A stretch of 12,747 nt of DNA, taken from assembly GCA_027019685.1 (NCBI GenBank), contig JALUWH010000129.1, positions 1 to 12,747 on the forward strand. Reading direction: 5' to 3'. Numbering within the stretch: the first letter of the stretch is position 1; every line of letters begins with the position of its first letter. The notes under the pieces were generated by a model. It was not told where the DNA came from and did no database searches. It saw only the letters and a program-made list of their open reading frames with translations. Origin of the DNA: Ghiorsea sp. GTDB taxonomy: Bacteria > Pseudomonadota > Zetaproteobacteria > Mariprofundales > Mariprofundaceae. Positions 6,604 through 12,747 of this stretch are shown piece by piece. The translations under genes were made by a program, and so were the position numbers.

Positions 6604-7982
6604 TAGTTGTTGAATTGTTTCATCCACTTGGCGCACTGCAACCGCACCTGTTCAGGGGCAGTTCCACCCGTATGGTTACGTGCTGCCACACATGCCTCTA
6701 CAGACAAAGCTTGTACCATGTCCAAGGTTAAACGTTGATCAATGGCTTGGCATGCAGCATCTGGCATTTCATGCAACTCAATATTTTCTTTGATACAATA
6801 TGCCACAGATTTACCCACAATTTCATGCGCATCACGAAATGGAACACCTGCACGCACCAAAGCGTCTGCCAAATCCGTTGCCGTGGAAAAACCAGAGCCT
6901 GCAGCTTTATGCATATTTGCAACATTAGCTTTTAAGCCAGGTAACATATCACCAAATACTCTTAGGCAACCTTCAAGGTTATCAAAAGCATCGAAAATGG
7001 CTTCTTTATCTTCCTGCATATCTTTGTTGTATGCCAAAGGAAGCGACTTCATGGTCATCAAAATAGACATCAATGCACCCACAATACGCCCTGCTTTACC
7101 GCGCACCAATTCTGGCATATCAGGATTTTTCTTTTGTGGCATAATGGATGAACCTGTACAAAACGCATCAGGCAAATCAATAAAGCTAAATTGTGCACTC
7201 ATCCACAAAATCAATTCTTCTGAAAAACGCGACAAATGAATCGAACAAATCGACGCTGCTGATAATAACTCCATAATAAAATCACGATCAGACACTGCAT
7301 CCAAAGAATTCGCACATGGCGCATCAAAGCCCAATAGTTCTGCCGTTTGTTCACGGTTAATCGGGAATGTTGTACCTGCCAATGCCGCAGAGCCTAACGG
7401 ACATTGATTCATGCGCCTTCTAGCATCTGAAAAGCGTGCGTAATCACGGTTAAACATCTCAACATAAGCCAGCAAGTGATGCCCTAAAGTTACAGGCTGT
7501 GCAGTTTGCAGGTGCGTAAAACCAGGCATCACAGTCTCAGCATGTTCATCTGCAAGTTTAACAAGCACACCCTGCAAGTGTTTGATACGCACCATTAAAT
7601 CATCTGTACGTTTTCTTAAATAAAGTCTTGTATCCGTACCCACTTGGTCATTGCGTGAACGTGCAGTGTGTAAACGTTTACCTGCATCACCAATGATGTC
7701 AGTTAGCCGCTTTTCAATGTTCATATGCACATCTTCAAGCGCAATCGTAAATTCAAATTCACCAGCTTCTATTTCTTTCTCAACCTGATTCAAGCCATCA
7801 AGAATCAATTTTAAATCTTCTTCACTTAAAATGCCCTGTGCCGTAAGCATAGTGGCATGCGCGCGAGAACCCGCAATATCTTCAGCATACATACGCGCAT
7901 CAACATGTGTTGATGCATTAAAGGCTTCTACAAAAGCATTCGTTGGCGCTTCAAAACGCCCACCCCAAGGTTTATCCGACAT
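6603..7982 (-). CDS. argH: Argininosuccinate lyase
   Basis: 459 residues, full family length. It cleaves argininosuccinate to arginine and fumarate, the last step of arginine synthesis, as a cytosolic homotetramer. Markers: WGGRF at the N-terminus, [11 protein letters not shown] (104-114), [10 protein letters not shown] (154-163) with catalytic His158, and the superfamily signature [20 protein letters not shown] (277-296) containing the catalytic serine loop. The start is supported by AAGGAGG 6 nt upstream (plus-strand about 7989-7995). It overlaps the bioB stop by 11 nt and its own stop overlaps the lipoprotein start as TAATG, so translation along the operon is probably coupled. Nothing is broken or missing. 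Confidence 0.96.
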   Translation of the reverse strand: MSDKPWGGRFEAPTNAFVEAFNASTHVDARMYAEDIAGSRAHATMLTAQGILSEEDLKLILDGLNQVEKEIEAGEFEFTIALEDVHMNIEKRLTDIIGDAGKRLHTARSRNDQVGTDTRLYLRKRTDDLMVRIKHLQGVLVKLADEHAETVMPGFTHLQTAQPVTLGHHLLAYVEMFNRDYARFSDARRRMNQCPLGSAALAGTTFPINREQTAELLGFDAPCANSLDAVSDRDFIMELLSAASICSIHLSRFSEELILWMSAQFSFIDLPDAFCTGSSIMPQKKNPDMPELVRGKAGRIVGALMSILMTMKSLPLAYNKDMQEDKEAIFDAFDNLEGCLRVFGDMLPGLKANVANMHKAAGSGFSTATDLADALVRAGVPFRDAHEIVGKSVAYCIKENIELHEMPDAACQAIDQRLTLDMVQALSVEACVAARNHTGGTAPEQVRLQCAKWMKQFNN

Positions 7983-8979
7983 GGGCTGCCTCCTTAGTGT
8001 TTTCTACTACATCAGCCATACGACGCGATGATGGCGTACATTTTTCTTCAGGGCGAATACCCAACTTTTTAAAGAATGCTCTATCTTGCTCTGCTTCTTT
8101 GTTACCTGTTGTAAGAAGTTTCTCACCGTAAAAAATTGAATTTGCACCAGCGAGAAAACACAATGATTGCATTTCCTCAGACATCACTTCACGACCTGCA
8201 GAAAGACGAACATGCGATGCGGGCATGGTAATACGCGCCACAGCAATGGTGCGAATAAAATCAAAGTTATCCAAGTCTTCCACATCCGCCATGGGTGTAC
8301 CTTCAACTTTCACCAGCATATTAATGGGCACAGACTCAGGGTGTGGCTCCATGCGTGCCAATTGTGCAATCATGCCCGCACGATTACGAATCGCTTCGCC
8401 CATACCAACAATACCACCACAACATACACTCATGCCTTGGCTGCGCACATTCTTCAAGGTATCCAAACGCTCTTCATAGGTACGTGTGGAAATAATGGTT
8501 TTATAAAATTCAGGGTCAGAATCAAGGTTATGATTATAATAATCCAAACCTGCATCTTTAAGCTTTTTAGCTTGTTCGGCATCCAGCATACCAAGTGTGG
8601 CACAAGCTTCCATGTCCATATCTTTCACTTCACGAATCATATCCAACACCAACTCAAATGCTCTGCCTTTAGGTTCGCGCCATGCAGCACCCATGCAAAA
8701 GCGGGATGCACCTTTTTCTTTAGCAGCCTTGGCTGCCTTCATCACTTCTTCTTTTTTCATGAGCAATTCTGATTCTAAATCTGTGTTGTAGCGTGATGAT
8801 TGCGGGCAATATTTGCAATCTTCTGGGCAACCACCTGTTTTAATGGAAAGCAATGTAGAAAGCTGCACTTCATTGGCATCAAAATGGGCACGGTGTGCTT
8901 GTTGCGCTTGAAACATCAAGTCATTAAACGGAAGTCCAAATAACTTCTCAATTTCATCCACAGTCCAGTCGTAGCGCAT
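7972..8979 (-). CDS. bioB: Biotin synthase (radical SAM)
   Basis: 335 residues from the ATG at 8979, which has GGAGAG just upstream. A longer frame to 9081 would run through a transcription terminator and was rejected. The radical-SAM [4Fe-4S] motif CPEDCKYC has Cys51, Cys55 and Cys58. Residues matching the [2Fe-2S] ligands are Cys95 (RFCMGAAWR), Cys126 (ACATLGML), Cys186 (MSVCCGG) and Arg258 (HVRLSAGR). It inserts sulfur into dethiobiotin to give biotin in the cytosol. Cys187, next to the ligand Cys186, is Ser in E. coli as I recall. It is the first gene of a bioB-argH-lipoprotein-dapC operon; no other biotin genes are in the window, which is unusual compared with bio clusters. Confidence 0.96.
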   Translation of the reverse strand: MRYDWTVDEIEKLFGLPFNDLMFQAQQAHRAHFDANEVQLSTLLSIKTGGCPEDCKYCPQSSRYNTDLESELLMKKEEVMKAAKAAKEKGASRFCMGAAWREPKGRAFELVLDMIREVKDMDMEACATLGMLDAEQAKKLKDAGLDYYNHNLDSDPEFYKTIISTRTYEERLDTLKNVRSQGMSVCCGGIVGMGEAIRNRAGMIAQLARMEPHPESVPINMLVKVEGTPMADVEDLDNFDFIRTIAVARITMPASHVRLSAGREVMSEEMQSLCFLAGANSIFYGEKLLTTGNKEAEQDRAFFKKLGIRPEEKCTPSSRRMADVVENTKEAAHVG

Positions 8980-9054
8980 AAACTCTCCATTCTTTTCCAA
9001 TCTTAAATCTGGGCGCAAGCTAGTCGTTTGCGGGCATGATGAAAAGAATGCAAT

Positions 9055-9085
9055 AAAAAGGCGCTGTTTCGCTAAAAACAACGCC
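9055..9085 (-). terminator. Rho-independent terminator after the fadL-type gene
   Basis: Read on the minus strand, arms GGCGTTGTTT and AAACAGCGCC (9060-9085) pair over 10 bp with one G-T wobble around a 6-base loop. Five T residues follow (9055-9059). It begins 22 nt after the fadL stop and lies about 76 nt upstream of bioB, so it ends the lipase-fadL transcript and implies that bioB has its own promoter. Confidence 0.88.
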
Positions 9086-9107
9086 TTTCCAATTAAAACT
9101 AAAATGC

Positions 9108-10340
9108 TTAGTACTTATAAGTTACACCACCAGAAAACAAATGCACAGTAGACTTAAATACACCATAATATGCAGGATCTGTAGGGGCAGTTGCTGTTCT
9201 ATCCTTCAACCACACATAGGCATAGGCCAAGTCCATGGTTAAGTTATCAGAAAAATCAGTGCCATAACCCAGTGAAATAAGTTGCCTGTCATTACCTGGT
9301 AAACGGGGTGAAAAATCAGTTGGGTTGGTAGGCGTGGGGTCGTAAGTGTAACCAACCCTAGCCCGTGTATCATCTGAATATGCCCACTCAGCACCCAAAC
9401 GAACAGCAACAGTGGCTTTCCAGCCTTCAGGAATCGTTGACTGTGGACCTGTAAGCGCATTCAATGCAGAAGGTGCATAATTGATTTCAATTTTATCAAA
9501 CTTAGCCCAATTAACCCTATCGAGCTGCGCACTCAATATGACATTGGGTATACTAGCATAAGCCAACGACAGACTTAAAATATCAGGGAATGTTACAGCT
9601 GTTGTCGCATTTGCACCAATACCATCTAAACCCAATACCACAGCATCAGGACCACCCACTCCCGTACCTGTAATATCAACTTTCACACTCGTTCGGTAAC
9701 TACCACCAATACTCCAAACGTTGCTTTTATATAAAAATGCAACATTGCCACCAAAACCATCACCAGAGCCACCAATACGCAGCAAATCACTATTTAAATG
9801 CACTTTAAATGCATTATAATACGAGACACCTGCTGCCACGGAAAAATTATCATTCACTTGATAAGCAATGTTTGGATTAATGTGTACAGCTTGAATTTCA
9901 GAAAAAGTCACAGCCTTACCTGCTGCTGCAACTTGTGTAAAGGGTGCGCCAGAACCCGTCCAGTCCACAGACAACCCAAAAGGTGAGTTGATGCCCAAAC
10001 CATAACTTAGTTTAGAATTACCTTCGCCATAACGTACATAAGCCTGAGGAATCACATGCAAACCTTTTTTCGCAGAATACGTCTGTCCACCTGCTTCAAA
10101 GTCATTAAGTGGATACACCAGTGTACTGCTTACTGCCGCATTGTTTTCTTGAAACGATAAACCCGCCGGGTTAAACCAGTTGGCAGAAGCATCATCAGCG
10201 ATGGCACCAAAAGCATTACCCATACCCATGGCTTTGGCTCCTTGTTCAGGAATCATAAACCCACTTGCAAAAGCGGTCGTAGATAACAACGCTGTTGCAA
10301 CACAAAGGATAGAAGCTTTTTTAATATATTTAATATTCAT
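9108..10340 (-). CDS. fadL: FadL/OMPP1-family outer-membrane long-chain fatty acid channel
   Basis: 410 residues from the second of two adjacent ATGs (10343 and 10340); GGAG spacing favours the second. The signal peptide ends TTAFA before [19 protein letters not shown], the typical FadL mature N-terminus that forms the hatch plug. Asn-Pro-Ala (NPAGL) follows at about 57-61, also typical of the family. The rest alternates polar and hydrophobic strand segments and ends VTYKY with a terminal aromatic, as outer-membrane barrels do. Length is normal. It is expected to let long-chain fatty acids or other hydrophobic compounds cross the outer membrane; the exact substrate in this family varies. It starts 4 nt after the stop of the lipase gene, so the two are cotranscribed, and it is followed by a strong terminator. 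Confidence 0.9.
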   Translation of the reverse strand: MNIKYIKKASILCVATALLSTTAFASGFMIPEQGAKAMGMGNAFGAIADDASANWFNPAGLSFQENNAAVSSTLVYPLNDFEAGGQTYSAKKGLHVIPQAYVRYGEGNSKLSYGLGINSPFGLSVDWTGSGAPFTQVAAAGKAVTFSEIQAVHINPNIAYQVNDNFSVAAGVSYYNAFKVHLNSDLLRIGGSGDGFGGNVAFLYKSNVWSIGGSYRTSVKVDITGTGVGGPDAVVLGLDGIGANATTAVTFPDILSLSLAYASIPNVILSAQLDRVNWAKFDKIEINYAPSALNALTGPQSTIPEGWKATVAVRLGAEWAYSDDTRARVGYTYDPTPTNPTDFSPRLPGNDRQLISLGYGTDFSDNLTMDLAYAYVWLKDRTATAPTDPAYYGVFKSTVHLFSGGVTYKY

Positions 10341-10344
10341 CATA

Positions 10345-12384
10345 TTACTCCGTTACCAATGTACTATATGTATCTACAACACCGCCAACTAAGAAAGTAG
10401 CAGCATCTGTTTGCATGGCAGTGGTTGCTACCGCAGAGTTTGTTGGATCTAAAAATGAGCTATGTGAACCTGCTGTATAGTTTATAAAACCATTGCCCAC
10501 TTGAGGTGATGCGACTACACCCAACGGCCAAGCATTGGCATTAACCGTTGCCAAGTTTCCACTGACTTGTTTTAAGCCTAAGTTAAGAGATAAAGCATCA
10601 GTTTGTGCATTGGGAACCACACCGTCAGGTGTTGTTTTTAATAAAAATATACCTTTGCTTGCCGCCAACGCAGCATAATTCAAAGGATCACCATCATCGA
10701 CTACCGTTTGTGCAGCAAAGAAAAATGCAGCATATTCAGGCGTACCTACATTCACACCTTTGGCAGCAAGCCCCGCATTCACAATAGGGCTAAACGCACC
10801 TGAATTTTGCAAAATAGTGGCATAATCACCACCCGGGTTTGCCAATACATATTTATTAATATCTGTTGCGGGCATAACCCCCGCCAACACTGTACCTAAG
10901 ATACCGCCATTGGAATGCCCTACAAAAACTAAAGGTACGGTTGTATCCAAGTCTGGTGCATCTGCACCTGGGGCTCCATTTGTATTGGAAACCACATCCA
11001 AGGTAGATACTTTAACAATATTTGCCAAGTGAATTAAATCTGCAACCGATTGACGAATGTTATCCCGCGAAGTCAACAAAGATGCAAGGTTGAGGTAGTG
11101 TGTTCCACTCGCATCTACCACACCATCAGGACCTGGTGCACCCGTTGTATTATTGACCAAATCCAAACCAAATGTTCTGTCGCCATGCAACACAGCATCA
11201 ATAGCAATCGTTGCATAGCCTTGGGATGCTAAGGTGTTTGCAACACCAAACACAACACTTTTATCCACGGTAAATCCATGTTGAAAAATAGCAACTTTCC
11301 AAGGGCCTGCTGTATTAGGGATAGTAAGTAAATATTTTACATTCTGTACAGATTTCACCACTGGCAAACCTGTCGCCGCATCCATTTGGAACACAGATGT
11401 AAGCGGGGCAAGCGGATTAGGATTTGCTGCACTGTATTCATCCAAATAATAAGGCAACTGTACAGCCCCTGTTACAACCGATCCTAGGTTGGAATAAGCA
11501 GATATGGGCAATCCAGCTATAGCAGCAAAAGTTGCAGCAGATGTAGCTGTTGCTGCTGCACCAAGGTTTGTAGCACTGCTTGCATAAGGGTCGGTAGCAC
11601 TAGCCGCTTGAATCGCTTTTAATACTTTGCCAATGGTTTGGGTTTTGAATGACCATGCTACTGCAACTTTATCTTTGGTAATCCCATGAGCTTGCGCCAC
11701 ATCCAAAGCAGGTTTTACTGTAGAACGCAAGCCCTCCAAGCCAGCAGCGCTAGCGTCAGGCACTCCCGGAATTTGACTTACACCTGTAGCATTCACCAAC
11801 GGCACAGAACTTTTCATCAATGTAAACACCTTAGATGCCGCTGCGGGTTTGCCCGTTACCGACTGCAGGTCACTGGTAACAACCACCAAATAATTGGTTG
11901 CGCCTTTTAATGGTTTGATAGGTTTAATCACAAGTACTTTAGCATCACTAGGGTTAGGCAGTGCTACATAATCTTGTCCAAACACCAGCTCTGCACCTGT
12001 AGAACCATCGTAAACATGAACGCCTACAGCTACCGAGGCAGCATCTAAAGCCTCCGCAAAGCTTGTTGTCATCGGTGCAACGGTTGAAAAACCGTCCAAA
12101 GCATTCATAGCACCTTGAGGCAGGCTAATATCTGCATAAGGATTACCATAAGTGTCTTTTAAATTCAGTGTACCATCAGTAGAACCTGCAAATGCAGCAT
12201 TGTTAGGTGCTGGTACAATACTAGGCACTGCAGGGTCACTCGATGGTTCAAACAATGCTTCCATCACCGTGCCAGGTGCAGGCGGCGCAACTGTACTAAT
12301 CGTGGCAGGGCCACCATCTTCTGTACCGCAAGCCGATAATAATAGGGAAAAACACCCTAACGTTAGCAACAGCAATTTCTTCAT
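10345..12384 (-). CDS. VolA-like surface lysophospholipase/lipase lipoprotein
   Basis: 679 residues from the ATG at 12384, with GGAGG 5 nt upstream; a TTG further out overlaps that ribosome site. The signal peptide ends with lipobox LSAC (Cys19), so it is a lipoprotein. Residues about 40-200 match what I recall of the bacterial virulence-factor lipase N-terminal domain (PAPNNAAF, then strand-rich). An Ala/Ser/Thr-rich linker lies at about 258-295. The alpha/beta-hydrolase domain (about 345-665) has an oxyanion-region FQHGF (367-371) and nucleophile elbow VGHSNGG (Ser491). Asp587 (TTPDGVVP) and His641 (GSHSSF) complete a likely triad. Repeated Asp/Asn-Gly-Ala-Pro-Gly stretches (412-421 and 468-475) could be Ca-binding loops. 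The layout next to fadL matches Vibrio volA-fadL, where the lipase releases fatty acid from lysophospholipid at the cell surface. Exact substrate is inferred. Confidence 0.87.
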   Translation of the reverse strand: MKKLLLLTLGCFSLLLSACGTEDGGPATISTVAPPAPGTVMEALFEPSSDPAVPSIVPAPNNAAFAGSTDGTLNLKDTYGNPYADISLPQGAMNALDGFSTVAPMTTSFAEALDAASVAVGVHVYDGSTGAELVFGQDYVALPNPSDAKVLVIKPIKPLKGATNYLVVVTSDLQSVTGKPAAASKVFTLMKSSVPLVNATGVSQIPGVPDASAAGLEGLRSTVKPALDVAQAHGITKDKVAVAWSFKTQTIGKVLKAIQAASATDPYASSATNLGAAATATSAATFAAIAGLPISAYSNLGSVVTGAVQLPYYLDEYSAANPNPLAPLTSVFQMDAATGLPVVKSVQNVKYLLTIPNTAGPWKVAIFQHGFTVDKSVVFGVANTLASQGYATIAIDAVLHGDRTFGLDLVNNTTGAPGPDGVVDASGTHYLNLASLLTSRDNIRQSVADLIHLANIVKVSTLDVVSNTNGAPGADAPDLDTTVPLVFVGHSNGGILGTVLAGVMPATDINKYVLANPGGDYATILQNSGAFSPIVNAGLAAKGVNVGTPEYAAFFFAAQTVVDDGDPLNYAALAASKGIFLLKTTPDGVVPNAQTDALSLNLGLKQVSGNLATVNANAWPLGVVASPQVGNGFINYTAGSHSSFLDPTNSAVATTAMQTDAATFLVGGVVDTYSTLVTE

Positions 12385-12420
12385 AAAACCCTCCAAGATA
12401 CCATTAAAGAAAATATGTGA

Positions 12421-12449
12421 TTGAACCCATCCACCATAGAGACCATAGT
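12421..12449 (+). promoter_or_regulatory. Candidate promoter for hemF
   Basis: TTGAAC (12421-12426), a 17-nt spacer and CATAGT (12444-12449) form a possible sigma-70 promoter 44 nt upstream of the hemF ATG. The -10 is weak. Direct repeats ACCATAG at 12434-12440 and 12442-12448 sit at its downstream end and could be an operator. Confidence 0.3.
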
Positions 12450-12470
12450 TCAGCCATATACAAAAATCAA
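12442..12470 (-). promoter_or_regulatory. Candidate promoter for the lipase-fadL operon
   Basis: On the minus strand, TTGATT (12465-12470) and TATGGT (12442-12447) are separated by 17 nt. Each matches the sigma-70 consensus at four of six positions. It lies about 58 nt upstream of the lipase start and overlaps the divergent hemF candidate promoter, so the two may interfere. Found by eye. Confidence 0.35.
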
Positions 12471-12492
12471 CAACAAGCGAGTTTAATCAATC

Positions 12493-12747
12493 ATGAAACG
12501 TACTTACGCTGCATCTACTCAAGCAAAACAAGCTGAAGAGTTAGTGTCCTCACTACAGCAACGCTTTGTCCAAGGCTTAGAAAAAATCTCTAACAAGCTA
12601 GGGCTTTCTCAAAAATTCAAACCTATAGAGTGGCTAAGAGATGAAGGTACTCATGGTGGAGGTATTCGTTATGAGACCTCAGATGGTGCCATGATTGGGC
12701 GTGGTTCAGTGAATGTATCACAAATTCACTATGATGAAAACCCTGAT
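12493..12747 (+). CDS. hemF: Oxygen-dependent coproporphyrinogen III oxidase, N-terminal part (3' partial)
   Basis: 85 codons run from the ATG at 12493 to the window edge. The segment IEWLRDEGTHGGGIRYETS (55-73), followed by GSVNVSQIHYDENP (about 71-84 after the next glycine stretch), matches the HemF pattern W-x-R-x-x-G-GGG-x-R, then a GVN-x-S block. HemF oxidatively decarboxylates coproporphyrinogen III to protoporphyrinogen IX with O2 in the cytosol, for haem synthesis. The start is the first ATG after an in-frame stop region; the ribosome site is weak (AAGCGAG about 13 nt upstream). It is divergent from the lipase gene with a 108-nt shared control region. Most of the protein lies outside the window, so catalytic completeness cannot be judged. 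Confidence 0.85.
   Translation, partial: MKRTYAASTQAKQAEELVSSLQQRFVQGLEKISNKLGLSQKFKPIEWLRDEGTHGGGIRYETSDGAMIGRGSVNVSQIHYDENPD

Noticed and set aside
6742..7239. 165-residue plus-strand open frame opposite argH
   Set aside because: It lies wholly antisense to argH, has no ribosome site and no recognisable domain; a shadow of the real gene.
8167..8772. 201-residue plus-strand open frame opposite bioB
   Set aside because: Antisense to bioB with a composition rich in His, Phe and Thr that reflects the complement; no domain pattern.
8980..9081. N-terminal extension of BioB by 34 residues
   Set aside because: It would translate through the fadL terminator hairpin, does not resemble BioB, and the ATG at 8979 has a good ribosome site.
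12416..12431. TGTGA upstream of the lipase as a CRP site
   Set aside because: Only one half-site; the bases 6 nt further (CCATC) do not match TCACA.

Overview
The window is a gene-dense, moderately AT-rich stretch of a Gram-negative proteobacterial chromosome. Evidence for this includes two lipobox lipoproteins, a FadL-type outer-membrane porin, an OmpA-like periplasmic domain, and overlapping genes with clear Shine-Dalgarno sites. A marine gamma- or zetaproteobacterium fits the gene set. That placement is an inference from memory of the families, not a measured assignment. The oxygen-dependent HemF at the right edge suggests the organism meets oxygen.

Left third (1-5021), signalling. Three plus-strand genes are linked by ATGA stop/start overlaps. 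They encode a membrane-spanning protein (cytoplasmic roadblock/longin-like domain, one transmembrane helix, five BON-like repeats, degenerate OmpA-like end), a Ras/Rab-like small GTPase, and a class III nucleotide cyclase with residues expected for cAMP synthesis. Tail to tail with the cyclase, sharing a TTAA that carries both stop codons, is a CRP/FNR-family regulator with an intact cyclic-nucleotide pocket motif and a CRP-like recognition helix. Upstream of it and divergent is a stand-alone response-regulator receiver. The intergenic space holds an imperfect palindrome placed exactly where a class II CRP site would sit relative to a TATAGT -10 box. My working model is envelope sensor -> GTPase -> cyclase -> cAMP -> CRP-like regulator -> receiver protein. 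Each domain call is visible in the sequence. The pathway linking them is inference, and it is the most interesting content of the window.

Middle (5007-8979), biosynthesis on the minus strand. bioB (biotin synthase), argH (argininosuccinate lyase), a small FN3-like lipoprotein and a dapC-like succinyldiaminopimelate aminotransferase overlap end to end (11, 1 and 8 nt). They look like one translationally coupled operon. Its 3' end overlaps the receiver gene by 15 nt.

Right third (9055-12747), lipid handling and haem. On the minus strand a VolA-like surface lysophospholipase lipoprotein is followed at once by a FadL-type fatty-acid channel, and then by a strong rho-independent terminator that separates this pair from bioB. 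The arrangement matches the lipase/FadL pair known from Vibrio: the lipase frees fatty acids and FadL imports them. The divergent plus-strand gene at the right edge is the start of hemF. No RNA genes, mobile elements or CRISPR arrays were seen, and no gap longer than about 130 bases lacks a gene.
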